From Neoarius graeffei (taxonomy: Eukaryota; Chordata; Actinopteri; Siluriformes; Ariidae): 64,000 nt of DNA. Each line of letters begins with the position of its first letter. Within the stretch, counting starts at the first letter, position 1. The notes under the pieces were generated by a model. That model was not told the DNA's origin and made no database searches. It was given only the letters and a program-made list of their open reading frames with translations. The stretch lies in assembly GCF_027579695.1 (NCBI RefSeq), contig NC_083590.1:16726656-16790655 (forward strand). Reading direction: 5' to 3'. The position numbers and the translations under genes are program-made. Shown piece after piece: positions 12,315 to 24,500 of this stretch.

Positions 12315-13203
12315 GTAAATAATAACCTTTTTAGGTGAATGTTGGGGGAAAATAATTTAATCTCATTATAATTTTTCTTTAATTTCAGTAAATGTCACAT
12401 GACCAGGCCATGAAATGAAACCAGTTTTAGAAATTTTCACTGTGTTCTATTTAATCAACTTTTTCCTCCCAGTTGTCTTTAATGCTGTTTGTTGTTCAGT
12501 AAAATTGATTTAAAATTCATCTGAAAGCAGAAGATGGAGTCAGTCAGAGTCTCCAAAATGTCCCGTCTGAGTGCATGAGAGTGATTGTAAATGAACACCT
12601 CGTCTCCTTGTGACACCCTGCTGTCTCTGACTTCATCCTGCTGCTTTTGTCTGAATAAGATGATCTTGGCTTTTCCCTGTTTCTGATCAGCAGCACACTT
12701 TCTTCTCAACTCTCCTCAAAACTCAGTAAAATGATCATCTTTAATGCCACACTGCCACAAATATGTGATTTAAGGAGCCACTTTACTCACTCTGACACTC
12801 CTTCCTGCTCTCCACCTCCACACCGTGTCTTCTGTCGTTCCTGTAAAATTCACCTCGGCTTCTTCTTAAAGTCTGCACTTAAATCTACATGTAGAACAAG
12901 AGATCAAACCCACCGCAGTGTTAGTTACTGTTTAAAAAGCTCCAAAGCCTGTGATTGGATAAGAGCAGTGATGTGATGGGAAACGTCTGCTCACTTTCCT
13001 GTGAGATCTTCTGGAAGTTCTCGATTGTTGGAGCTCAATGTTAGAACACAGATATTATATAAGACTGAATAAATGTTGAATTAAATTATGAACAGGAGAT
13101 AATAATGTTTCTCTTGGAGCAGAGATGATTACATGCTGTTGGTCATGAAGTACCACAGTCCAGTGTGTGGGGATTAATCCAGATGTTTTTCTTTTATTTT
13201 CAG

Positions 13204-13213
13204 GTTTGGATGA
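13204..13213 (+). CDS. Possible terminal exon of the NLR fragment
   Basis: A polypyrimidine tract and CAG acceptor end at 13203. Joined to the LRR exon in phase, the next codons read W-F-G then TGA at 13211-13213, which would end the protein without a B30.2 domain. The following AT-rich DNA to about 13650 would be 3' UTR. This rests only on splice-site and phase agreement. Confidence 0.35.
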
Positions 13214-13653
13214 ACATGTGTGTGTGTGAGATGAAGACTCTGGTGTTCCTGCATTTCCATGTTGGGGAACAGACAACACATTCATAAACACGTCAGTCAT
13301 TTAGTTCTAACAAATGAAAGAGACTCGGAGACGTGGTCAGTGTGTGTTCATGGTGCACAGTGAATCAGACTGCACACAATTCTACACTGAATGTGGAACA
13401 ACTTGGGATCTGCATGAAACTGCCTGGACCTCAGTCCCTTAAAAACCCTGAAAGAGCAGGTGTAAAAGCACAGGGACTCGAGCTGAACCCAGTCAGTGGA
13501 AGAGGGAGCTGAAATGGACAGGAACAGTTTCAGGACGTTGGTGAGATTCTCACCTGACAGGATCGGCATTTGGGGAGTTAATCTGAGGAAGCCCCGAGGA
13601 GACTCACTGCAAGGCACATTTATCACTTTGTCCTTTGGTTGGTATTTAATATA

Positions 13654-14049
13654 CACTCACTGAGCACTTTATTAGGAACACCTGGACGGCCCCACCTTGT
13701 TGATGAGAGGGTTCACCGGAGAACGGCCAGACTGGTTTGAGCTGACAGAAAGGCTACAGTAACTCAGATAACCACTCTCTACAATTGTGGTGAGCAGAAA
13801 AGCATCTCAAAATGCACAACACACTGAACACTGAGGTGGATGACCACGTCGGGTTCCACTTCTGTCAGCCAAAAACAGAAAGCTGAGGCTGCAGTGGGCA
13901 CAGGATCACCACAACTGGACAGGTGAAGAGTGAAAAAAACATAGCCTGGTCTGATGAACCTCGATTTCTGCTGAGGCTCACAGATGGTGGCGTCAGAATT
14001 TGGCACCAACAGCATGAATTAGTGTTCCTAATAATGTGCTCTGTGACTG
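13654..14049 (+). mobile_element. Tc1/mariner internal-deletion remnant
   Basis: Ends are CACTCACTGAGCACTTTATT at the left and an imperfect inverse (ATAATGTGCTCTGTGACTG) at the right. TA precedes the left end (13652-13653); the right TA is lost. The interior matches, by recall, part of the transposase gene of a common fish Tc1/mariner family (a region with ACTCAGATAACCACTCT and TGGTCTGATGAACC), in broken frames. About a quarter of a full-length element remains. Confidence 0.75.
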
Positions 14050-14544
14050 TCGATTAGATCTTTTTGTTACAGGATCAGACCAAAGCTGTTCTTTATTTTC
14101 TTTAATATCAGATCCTGATTTTTTTTTTTTCTGGTATCAGCTGATCAAACCCGATATGGGATCAGTGCCATCACTTTTACTTAAATCTAAACTAATTACA
14201 GTTTGTTACGTAATTGTATCAAATACATTTTGAAGAACTAGTGTAATTATTTTGTCATTTAAAAATTGTTTATGGATTTAAAATTTTTATTGAATTTTCA
14301 ACTCAGTTGTTAAAAATTCATGTTTAAAAAGAAAATATATAAGAGCTCATTTGGGTGCTGTGTTATCTGTTGTTTCTTGGTATTTCAGGTGTATTGGTAT
14401 TCTCTCACACGCACGATGAAAGATCTGGAGAAACAACAGTTTTTGCAAAACAAAAGCGTTTTTATTAAATGTCAAAACATTTAGCTCAGTTTTATGTTCA
14501 GTACAGCAAGACAATGTGAGGGCTTTGTGTGAATTAATGTAACT

Positions 14545-14570
14545 GCAGTGTGTGTGTGTGTGTGTGTGTT
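14545..14570. repeat. (TG)n microsatellite
   Basis: Pure TG dinucleotide run between AT-rich stretches. Confidence 0.9.
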
Positions 14571-14651
14571 TTGGCCTCAACTCTTCCCATCTTGCTGAAG
14601 GCCATCACCAGGTTACATACTGGAGCCAATCACAGCAGCTCCAGTTTTGTG

Positions 14652-14880
14652 AATGTATACCACAGCATCTCAAAAAATTACAGTATCGTAAAAAACTATT
14701 TTTTTGTAATTTAATTCTAAAAGGTAAACTTTCATATCTTCTTTATTCATTACACATTGTCATGTTACACATTAACATTTTTTGTTTTAATTTTGATGAT
14801 GGCTTATAGCTCATTAAAAATCAGAAATTCAGTCTCAAAATATCAGAGAATTTCATTTTGAGTTGTAGTAAAACAGTATC
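14652..14880. repeat. Degraded Tc1/mariner-type MITE (tentative)
   Basis: The left side, CAGCATCTCAAAAAATTACA, resembles the end of a widespread vertebrate mariner-type repeat, and the right side has related CTCAAAATATCAG text. Clear inverted ends and target duplication are not visible. The neighbouring 14881-15339 is AT-rich with nothing recognised. Confidence 0.35.
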
Positions 14881-15339
14881 AATATCGTGTATGCATACTA
14901 GTGTATATGTTCACTAATATATAAATATACTATATATTTTTAGTCCCAACATTATCATTATATCTGTCTGTAGGTGCATTTGATAATTATTAAGTGATCA
15001 GTCTCATTAAATCATTTTCATTGAATCAGTCTCATATCATTAAATCACTTGTGGAATCAGCCTAATTAATACCATTAATTTTGGTGCTTAAAAATAAGTT
15101 ACCAAACAGCTAAATTATGGTGTATTCCAAATTATGATCACTTACCATATTACATAAATCATATGCACCTTTAGAATTCTTTGGAGATTGGGCAACTTCA
15201 AGTATATTAAGCACAACAAATAAATACACACAGTTTCAATAATAATGGAATTTATTATAACAAAGATAAAAATGGATAAGAACAGTTGAAATCATTATAT
15301 ACAAATGTGATATGGTGTGTGTGTGTGAGGGGCCCTGTG

Positions 15340-15800
15340 GCCTGAGCAGAAGGCTAGCATGGGATGCTAGCTAGGTATGTTTGTGTGTGTCCTTGTGGTG
15401 TAGGGATCACCACATGGGATTTGAGGAGAACAAAAGTGTTAGCATGGATTGCTAGCTAAGGTGTGTTGGTGTCCATGTGGTGGACAAAGAGTTAGCATGG
15501 ATTGCTATCTAAGGTGTGTTTGTGTGTGTGAGGCCTTGTGGCTAGCTAAGGCCCAAGGATCCTACCTCATGGAGTTAAAACAAAAGAGGTGTATGTGAGT
15601 GTGGGGGGAGGACCGCCACGTGTTGCAGACAAAAGATTAGCTTTGTGTGCTAATTAAGATGTTTGTGTGTGTCCACGTGGTGGAGGCCTAGATTAGCCTT
15701 GTGTTGCTAGCTAAGACAAAGGAATGCTAATTAAGGTATGTTTGTGTAGGCCTAGATTAGCCTCGTGTGGCCAAGCTAAGACAAAGGGAAGCTAGCTCAT
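15340..15800. repeat. Irregular minisatellite built on GCTAGCTAAG and GTGTGTTTGTGTGTG
   Basis: About six imperfect units combine a GCTAGC(T)AAG core, a TG-rich stretch and a (C)CACGTGG or CATGTGG motif. Unit length varies from about 60 to 100 bp. No ORF. The surrounding 15801-16450 has no recognised gene. Within it, a motif around CCCATCTAC(G/A)TCGG followed by TTTTGATTGGCCC occurs twice (about 16257 and 16418). Confidence 0.6.
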
Positions 15801-16980
15801 AACACTACTAAATCCACTGAAATCTTGATGAGGTCAAGATATGTATAATAAAAGGTGTTAGAAAAGATAGAGAAGCATGCACAGCCTATCTATTAAACAA
15901 TTGAGAGAACATACAATTAATTCAATTCGACACGCTGCGTGTCTACAGTGTAAACAAACTGTTCCTGAGTTTAAATTCGCACTACTTCAATTAAAAGCTA
16001 ATTCCTAAGACTAGGTTTGATTATGCCCAAAAATGCCAAGTCTTACTTCCGTATTTCGCTTCTACGCGAGATTATGAGAAGATGTCCTGAGACTTTTGGA
16101 GTTTTCACCGTTGTGGAGCTCTCCGTGAGTCACAGGGCCCCAACAACACGCATGCAGCGGGCCAATGTTGGCCTAAGATCGTATCGGAACACTCTTAAAT
16201 AATTTGATCGTACAATGATCGGCCAGAGAGCGGAGCCAGTTTTTTTCACCCCTGCTCCCATCTACGTCGGCTTTTGATTGGCCCAAAATCGAGAAGTACC
16301 CTACACATTCATCAGGTTAGTGTTGGCCTCAGATCAGCTATAATTAGATCATGACTTCGGCTATGGGGCGAAGATTATACTTTTTTTTTTTTTTTTTTGT
16401 GTGTTCATCCCTTAATCCCATCTACATCGGTTTTTGATTGGCCCCGGGGCCATACCTGTCAACTTTGAGGTTTGAAAAAAAAGGGATATTTCCCAGATTT
16501 TTAACTCAAAATAAGGGAAAATTTCAGAAAGTCATACCCTTCACCAAAAGTGGGTGTGTAGTTGAATGGGGGGCAATTTTCTATCTAGTATTTGTGATTT
16601 CCTGTACTCTGGTGCATGTTGGTGATAGCCAAGACCCAAACTCAATATGCTTATGGTTTATAGAGTGCATTTGTGAATAAACTATACATTTATTTTTATT
16701 TGCTTTCAGTGGTACCAGTTATTTCCCAAATTAAGGGCTAAAATACATATCTTATGTTAAAATAAGAAAGGTCATTATATAACCAGTCAATAAATTCAAT
16801 TCCATTGCAATTTATTATGGTTTTACCATAGTCATGGCCTCGGAACACTAGATAGAGAGATAAAGAGTAATATAAGATATTAAACCAAGAGTGATTTAAA
16901 ATGGGTAAGTTTCAAATAGAAAATAAAAGACAATGAGTGGATAAAACAGTTAATACACCAATTAGTTTACACTAGGCTAT

Positions 16981-17225
16981 TTATGAGGTCTTAGCCAGGA
17001 CATACTTAATGTAAACATGTAGCTTACCTTTGATTATTTGGGAGGCTTTCGTTTTCCCTATGGAAAATTTCTTTGCGATGGAAGAGTCTGGGAACATTCC
17101 AGCCACGCACTTGTTGAAATCATCAAAGAAAGAGAGGCTAATGTTTTTCTTAGCTATTAGCATCGCCATCTTCACCTCAGACCTAATCACTTGTTCAGCC
17201 TCGCCTCCGGACGGAGTTCTGTAAT
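16981..17225 (-). pseudogene. hAT transposase exon remnant
   Basis: The translation contains EVKMAMLIAKKNISLSFFDD and MFPDSSIAKKFSIGKTKAS, which matches the N-terminal region of a fish hAT transposase family. A GTAAGC donor lies at about 17026 after ...SQIIK, so the exon probably ends there and the rest of the open frame is intron. No DDE-like catalytic or dimerisation region remains in this element. A separate hAT at 38007-43357 encodes a related segment (FPDSNIASKF). Confidence 0.7.
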
Positions 17226-17440
17226 TACTGATGCCTGAGAGGGCGGGGACGTGAATTCATGGCTCGACTTCCTGCTGTAAACTCCTGTCAGAGGCGCGTC
17301 ATGAATTCTTCTTCTTCTTCTTCTGATTAATGGCGTTTCACAATATTTAATTGTATATCGCCACCTACTGTATAGGAGTGTGTGAGTTGGTCAGGTCAAG
17401 TCTTCGGCATGATGGGGGGAGAAAAAAAAAGTGTAAGGAA

Positions 17441-18924
17441 CTAAATTCTACCCATTAGTCTAGTGTCTCTCAGATATGTCATAAGGGCTTTAATACTCTT
17501 TCCCTGCATTCCCTCCTTTTTCAGAATGTTATGAATGTCTCCTTCTTTACCTACTTGTTCTAACCATTTTTCCCTATGATCGTTATATTTCTTACAGCAG
17601 AAAAGAATGTGTTCTACATCTTCCTTAACTTGACATTCAGCACAAAGTCCATTAGTTTTCCCTAAAATATGTAGTGTGGCATTGAGGCCAGTGTGTCCTA
17701 GTCTCAGCCTTGTGTATGTAACTTCCACCTTCCTTCCCAGTCCCATTGAAGTGATTCTTTTCCCCCTAATCTGTTGTTGTACATTAAAGTATTGCCTGCC
17801 CTTTGGGTTTGTCTCCCATTCATCTTGCCATCTACTCATAGTTATTGATTTGATAAGAGATTTAGCTTCCCCTTTTCCTAATGGTGTGTGAATTGCAATA
17901 CAGTGATGACCTAAAGCTTCCTTGGCAGTTTTATCTGCAACTTCATTACCCTTGAGGCCTGTATGAGCTGGAACCCAGCAAAATTGAACAGTGAGTTCAA
18001 GATTTCTGAGTTGAGCCAATAGCTGTTTCATTTCAAGAACTAGGTCATCTCATTGCATTTCCAGAGACAAAGCTTTGCAAAACAGAGAGTGAGTCTGTGC
18101 ATATGACTGACCTTAAAGGTTTAACTTCTTCAATCCATCTTAAGGCTGTAATTATAGCAGTTAATTCTACTGAGTATATTGACAAGAGGTTATTCAGTCG
18201 ATATCCATATGTCTTCTTGAGTTCTGATATGCAGATTCCTATGCCACACTGACCATTTTGAGGGTCTTTCGAACCATCTGTGAATATCTGTAGGTAGTCA
18301 TAGAAGGTAGAATTTAAATAATTTTTGCAATGTATTGCAAGGCTTTGTTCGTTGGAGTGGTCTTTCTTTGCTGTAAGTAATACTGTATTAACATCTGGAG
18401 CAGGGAGGATCCATGGTGAGACACTACTCATGGCCAATGCAGAGTTGAACTTAAGATTTTTAAGACCATACTGTCTTGCAGACTCATCAATATTCCTTCC
18501 AAAACCCATAGCTTTTTTGGAGTATTCCCAACAGTTTGTAAGCACTGATATGGCTGGATTGTGAACGCTGCACTGTAATCTGACCCAGTACGTCAATGAC
18601 AGTTTTGTAAATCGTAACTGAAGTGGGGTTTCCTCTGATTCCACTTGTAATGCACTAATGGGAGTTGTCTTAATAGCTCCCAGTGCTATTCTCAGGGCCC
18701 TTGACTGTATTCTTTCTAGTTTCAGGAGGGATGTTTTACAGGCGGAACCATACACTATACAGCCATAATCAATATTTGACCTTATCAATGCTTTATAAAT
18801 ATTAAGTAAGGATTGTCTATCTGCGCCCCGACAGAGACCAGAGACCATTCGCATTAAGTTTAGAACCTTTTTGCACTTTGTTTCGACATATTCAATATGG
18901 TGTTTCCAAGAAAGTTTGTTGTCT
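17441..18924 (-). pseudogene. Nimb LINE RT thumb, RNase H and C-terminal region
   Basis: Two open segments, 18045-18854 and 17441-18031, in different frames with a break near 18040. The first reads IYKALIRSNIDYGCIVYGSA (RT thumb) and then the RNase H start, LQIFTDGSKDPQNGQCGIGI, with CTDSLSVLQ. The second completes RNase H with WVPAHTGLKGNEVADKTAK and ends in a region with CAECQVKEDVEHILFCC, a zinc-finger-like motif common in I-clade LINEs. The natural C-terminus, TRLMGRI, is present. Confidence 0.85.
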
Positions 18925-18926
18925 AA

Positions 18927-19743
18927 TGTAACGGTGTAAATAATAAGTTTTCTTTCCCTTGCTTATTTTTTTTATTTTGAAACTTCACCAATTCCTGATT
19001 TGTCTCTTTAATGTTGTCTAAATGAATACACTGAGAATGTGAACCTGTACTGCCCCTTTAAGGAAATTATTTCCGTTTTCTTGTTCCCATGGTTTTTCCT
19101 CAGTCTGTGATTGCTGTGCTGAGGAAAGGTATGCTTGTTTCGTTGATGAATCATAAAAGTACATATTCTTAGTGTTAAACTCTTACAGATCGTTTATAAG
19201 GTCAAGATTAACATGTAGATAATGATAGTGGACATGCAGCTTAGTATACATACGATGTGAGTTTGTGTTTCTTTTATTTTGTAAGATGGTTTTCAGAAAG
19301 TTTTTCTCTGCTACAGGCTACTCCCGTATGAAGATTGCATGTCAGCCTTTTCTTTTCTTTTGTTTTGCTACGTACAGGTATGTTGAACTCAGTGTATGTT
19401 CATTTTACTTAATGTTTACTTTTGTTGACTATGTTTAGCGTATAGCAGCACTCTTATACTGTATGTTGAGTGAAGTTTCCGTCTGTATTTGCATACAGAC
19501 TTAGCGTGTACAAGCCAGTGAAATATACTGTTGCTCAGTCTGTGATTGCTGTGCTGAGGAAAGGCTACTCCCGTATGAAGATTGCATGTCAGCCTTTTAT
19601 TTTCTTTTGTTTTGCTACGTACAGATATTGCTTTACGCTAAATAAAGCAACCAGTGAGAGAATCAGTGTCCGGCCATTCCCTGCCTAGTTCACAGCACAG
19701 CCACTACCAGACAGAACACAACGCAACGCACAGTCCCGTTGCA
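18927..19743 (+). repeat. 5' LTR of the gypsy element
   Basis: Begins TGTAACGGTG and ends CCCGTTGCA. AATAAA at about 19640 is a plausible poly(A) signal. It contains an internal block present twice, once split by a 188-nt segment (19099-19128 plus 19317-19377) and once continuous (19534-19624). Confidence 0.92.
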
Positions 19744-19744
19744 A

Positions 19745-19757
19745 TGGTGCCGTGACC
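19745..19757 (+). other. Primer-binding site, likely tRNA-His
   Basis: TGGTGCCGTGAC directly after the 5' LTR matches, from memory, the complement of the 3' end of tRNA-His(GTG) over 12 nt. Confidence 0.65.
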
Positions 19758-20165
19758 TTCAGGATCGCCTTCAGATCGACGTCAGTTCGTTCACCGTGGG
19801 AAAGCTGCGCAGGGTTTTCTCCTTGCGTGGCACTGAGGTTTTTTTTTTTTTTTTTGGACAGAGTGACTTTTATCGATCAGTATATTTTTGAGTTTTGTGC
19901 ATCGCCGTGGACTGAGTTTGATGCGTGCACACAGTAAAGACTTTGGTTAATTTTGCTTTGGGTGAAAGAAAAAAAAAGAAAAAACAAACAGTTTAAATGT
20001 TGGACAAGACAGGCTGCATAGCCGATCTGTTAAGGTGTTTGAATATATGCTGAGTTGTATCTTTTGAGATTTCCATTACATATGGTGTTTTGTGCATTTG
20101 ATATCTTTAAGGGTTTTTGCATATAGCATTTTTTTTTTCTCTTCTTTTTTTCTTGTCTGTGTGAC

Positions 20166-21512
20166 TTGATCGCTGGGATAATGGCAGAGGGAGTGACATT
20201 TACTGTTGGGGAAGAGAAAGGCAAAGATGATGACTTTCAGAGCCAGATGGGTGTGGGGAGGGGATATTTTCAATATCCTTTTGAAACCAGTACACCAGGG
20301 CCAGGAAAGAGACCATTAGCTGAACCTGTACTTACCTCCACAAGATATGTAGAACGTCCCATGTCAAGACAAGATCAGAACACAGACATAGGTGCACTCA
20401 TCACAGAGATAGCTGAGAAATTAGGCCAGTCCATCGCAGCACAGCTACAGCCTGATAGGAGCGCACACAGTCTTGAACAGCCCTCAGAAGTGACACTGAC
20501 CAATGTTAAGTTGGTCATGCATTCTGATGCAAGGGAGCCCCCTATCTTTAGGGGCGATGCCTCAGACAAGTTCACAGTTCATGAGTGGGAGACTCTTATG
20601 ACCATGTACTTGAAGAAACGGGCTATCCCAGTTCATGAGCATTCACAAGAAATTCTGGCTAAGCTTATGGGCAAAGCAGGGGATGTGGTGAAGATAAAGT
20701 TGCGCAACGCATCTGTTGATCATACACAGAATCCCACAGTGATCTTTGACATATTGAAACAGCATTTTAGTGTGCACACATACTCGAACATGCCATTAGC
20801 TGATTTTTATAATACCCTTCCAAAACCAGACGAGGACGCCATGGAGTATTGGATCAGGCTTAACAAGACAATGGATATTGCAATCGAGTGTCTGAAAAGG
20901 CAAGGGCGTAGCATTGAAGACCCGAACCATGAGGTCAGCATGATGTTCACTAAGCACTGTCCTGACCAGTCACTTGCAAATGTCTTCAAGTTTAAGTCTG
21001 CAGACAAATGGCTAGCCAGTGAAATTCAGGAACGGCTTGATGAGCATATGCAGGACAAGAAGAGTCGTGCTTCTGTTAAGTCAGCTCAGCCAGATACAGT
21101 GAAGTGCAAGGCCCATTCGCAGTGCCAGGCACCCTTTGTTGACAGTGGGCCTGAGCCAAGACCTCCTACATCTTCAATGCAGTCTTCAGTGTCTTCTGCA
21201 GTTAGTGCCGACAACGACTACATGAAAAGCTTGGTGGGATTGCTGGATAGGTTAGTGATGCAGCAAAGTCAGATACCTGTCAATGTCAGCAACCAGGCTG
21301 CTGCGCCTGTAGCTTTCCGTAGGCCTTGCAGAGTCTGTAGCAAACTCGATCACTCCACAGTGTCACACTGCAGACGGGAGAATAGGTGTCTGAAGTGCCT
21401 TGCACCTGGACATTGGAAGAAAGATTGTACTCAGCGCTTTAGCCAGCAGCGTGCTCCACCTAGTGCGCCTAGTGGCAGGGCAGAGGGGCAGAACCAAAAG
21501 TTAAACTACTGA
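20166..21512 (+). CDS. Gypsy gag-like protein
   Basis: A 448-aa open frame. The middle has a retrotransposon gag-like helical region (DKFTVHEWETLMTMYLKKR, residues near 130-150). The C-terminal part has cysteine-rich zinc-knuckle motifs, including CLKCLAPGHWKKDC near residue 415. The product would form the element's particle and bind its RNA. It is followed by pol in another frame, an arrangement common in this family. Confidence 0.85.
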   Translation: MIAGIMAEGVTFTVGEEKGKDDDFQSQMGVGRGYFQYPFETSTPGPGKRPLAEPVLTSTRYVERPMSRQDQNTDIGALITEIAEKLGQSIAAQLQPDRSAHSLEQPSEVTLTNVKLVMHSDAREPPIFRGDASDKFTVHEWETLMTMYLKKRAIPVHEHSQEILAKLMGKAGDVVKIKLRNASVDHTQNPTVIFDILKQHFSVHTYSNMPLADFYNTLPKPDEDAMEYWIRLNKTMDIAIECLKRQGRSIEDPNHEVSMMFTKHCPDQSLANVFKFKSADKWLASEIQERLDEHMQDKKSRASVKSAQPDTVKCKAHSQCQAPFVDSGPEPRPPTSSMQSSVSSAVSADNDYMKSLVGLLDRLVMQQSQIPVNVSNQAAAPVAFRRPCRVCSKLDHSTVSHCRRENRCLKCLAPGHWKKDCTQRFSQQRAPPSAPSGRAEGQNQKLNY

Positions 21513-21535
21513 GCCCACACCTTGAGGGGGGTGGT

Positions 21536-24500
21536 GTGGGTGAAAAGACTGAATCCCTCAATGAAGATTCTGACTTGATTAGTGTGTTTGAAGAGAGTAT
21601 GGCTAATGCAACTAAGGGGTCAAAGGTCATCATCCAATCTAGCCAGAAGATCCAGGCATTCAGTGAGCTTTTCTATATTCCTGTTGTTATCAACCACCAA
21701 GTCCAACTTGAAGGCATGCTAGACTCAGGCTCCATGGCGTGTACCATCAGTGGACCGGCAGTGGAGAAGCTTAGATGCGCTGGTGTCTTGCCTGAAAAGC
21801 AGCATCCGGAGGAGAACATTGTGCTAATAGGTTGTGGGGGTCGGCAAACTCAACCAGAAGGGCTTTATGAGTTAAAGATCCAGATTTATGGCACATGCTG
21901 CATCGTACCCACTTTAGTTGTCCCATCTCAGCCAGATGACCTCATAATTGGGTCAAATGTCATCAAACACCTGATGCATGATTTAAAAAGTGACAGTAAA
22001 TATTGGGACATTGTGTCCAGTTACAAACATCAGTCTAATCCTGACATTGACCACTTTTTGTCAATGTTTACCAGTGTTGAGCAGTGGAAGGGGCAAGAGA
22101 TTCCTGAGAAGGTTGGAACGGTTAAGCTTACCCAAGCAGTCACTCTCTTGCCCAGACATGAACACCTTGTCTGGGGCAGACTTCCTCCCAATGTGCCGAT
22201 GTCACCAGGTAGCACAGTTATGGTGGAGCCGACTGGATCCAAAGCTCAGCCACGGGGTGTCCTTGTTGGCCGTCTCGTCACACCTCTATGGGGTGACAGG
22301 TGGGTGCCCATGACCGTCGTGAACCCTTCAGAGAAACCTATCACATTGAAAAGAAATTGCAAGATGGCCGACGTGTATCCATGTTTGGCATTAGAGGATT
22401 TTGATGTCTTTCAGGGCTTACATGTCGTCTCAGAGAAACAACAGCCAGACCCTTCTCACAGTTCATGTTCTGGCTCCCAACCTGCAGCTGCGCTGGCAGA
22501 GTTAGGCTTGGCTGACATCAAGATCGACTCCTCTCACATAAGTGAAAGTTGCAAGAATGAGCTTGATCAGTTACTTGCAGAGTTCCAGGACATTTTTTCA
22601 AAACATCCATTGGACTGTGGTGAAGTTAAGGAGTTCACTCACCGCATTCGTCTGACTGATGACCGACCATTTCGCTTACCATACCGGAGAGTGCCTCCCG
22701 CACATTATCAGAAGCTGAGGCAAGTGCTTACAGAAATGGAAGAAAGAGGAATCATTCGGAAGTCCACAAGTGAATATGCATCGCCTCTGGTAATGGTGTG
22801 GAAAAAGGATGGGGGTCTACGAATATGTGTCGATTTCAGATGGTTGAATGCACGAACTCTGAAGGATGCTCACCCGTTGCCACACCAATCAGATTGTCTG
22901 GCTGCTTTGGGTGGCAACTGCTTCTTTAGTACAATGGATCTCACTTCAGGGTTTTATAATATCCCTATGCATGAGGATGACAAAAAATACACGGCATTTA
23001 CAACACCTCTTGGATTACACGAATATAATCGCATGCCACAAGGACTATGTAACAGCCCTGCTTCCTTTATGAGGATGATGATGGGAATCTTTGGGGATCT
23101 GAATTTCTCTAAGCTGCTGTGCTACCTCGATGATCTTTTAGTCTTTGCACCCTCAGAGAGTGAGGCTTTGTCCAGATTGCGCACAGTGTTTGAGAGACTG
23201 AGAGAGAACAACCTAAAATTGGCCCCAAGGAAATGCCATCTATTGCAGAAGGAAGTGAGGTTCTTAGGGCATGTTATTAATGCGGAGGGCGTATCTGTGG
23301 ACCAAGCAAAGGTGGAGGTCATTAGCAACATGCCTGTACAGAGTCTCATGGAGCATGATGGGTGTACACCCTCAGTGCAGAAGATTAAGTCTTTTCTTGG
23401 AATGGTATTTTACTACCAACATTTCATTCCTAACTGTTCTGCAACCGCAAAGCCTTTGTTTGCTCTTACCGCAGGACAGAAAAGGAGAGGACGCTTGACT
23501 AAAGACAAGAAATTCCAGGGGGTGTATCGCAAACTTACTCCAGCAGACTGGACAGAGGAGTGTAATGACGCCTTTAATAAGCTGAAAGCCATGCTGCTCG
23601 ATTGCGTAGTCCTTGCTCACCCAGACTTTGAGCGGCCTTTTATCCTCTCAATTGACGCTTCATTGGATGGACTAGGAGCGGTCCTTTCTCAAGTGTCTGA
23701 GGGAGAATCGAAAGCCAGGCCAATTGCTTTTGCAAGTAAGACCCTTAGTGCATCACAAAGGAAATATCCTGCTTATAGACTGGAGTTTATGGCCCTGAAA
23801 TGGAGTGTGTGTGAGAAGTTCAGCCACTGGTTGAAGGGACATAGCTTCACAGTCTGGACGGACAATAACCCACTTACTTACCTTCTGACAAAGCCCAAAC
23901 TGGACGCCTGTGAGCTTCGGTGGGTGTCCAAACTTGCCTCCTACTCCTTTGACCTCAAACACCTCCCTGGCCAAAGAAATGTGGTAGCCGATGCATTAAG
24001 CAGAGATGTGTTCACCAGGCCAATTAGCCAAAGATTGTTAACGGAGTCCTATGAGTGTCTTAGTCAGGAGGCTAATGAGGTGGGAGAGGAGTCTATACAG
24101 GATGCTTTTAGGGTCAGCTCTCAGCCTCAGATCCTTGAGTCAGTCAACAGTCGTCCGTCCAAGTTTGTGTGTGGTGCTGCTGAAATGAGAGCTCTCTGTC
24201 AGGCCCATTGTGATTCGATTGACGCTGCAGAGTCTCGGGCAATGTGTGTAACTCAACACCTGCAACAGCTGACAAGTTGTCAAGATGCACTGCCCATGAT
24301 CTCTGCTCAAGAGCTTCAGCTGAGCCAGGAGCAAGACCCATACATTTCAAAAGTACTGCCATTTGTCACTGCAAGAAAGTGCCCAAGTAGGCGAGAAAGG
24401 CATGGCGTTCACTCCAAAGTCCTTAGGCTGTTTAAGCAGTTTGACAAACTGGACATCCGAGACAATGTTTTGTACAGGGTGCTAAAAGACTCTGTGTCCA

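Noticed and set aside
15340-15800. Possible CRISPR-like array
   Set aside because: Units vary in length and sequence, spacers are not distinct, and the genome is a fish.
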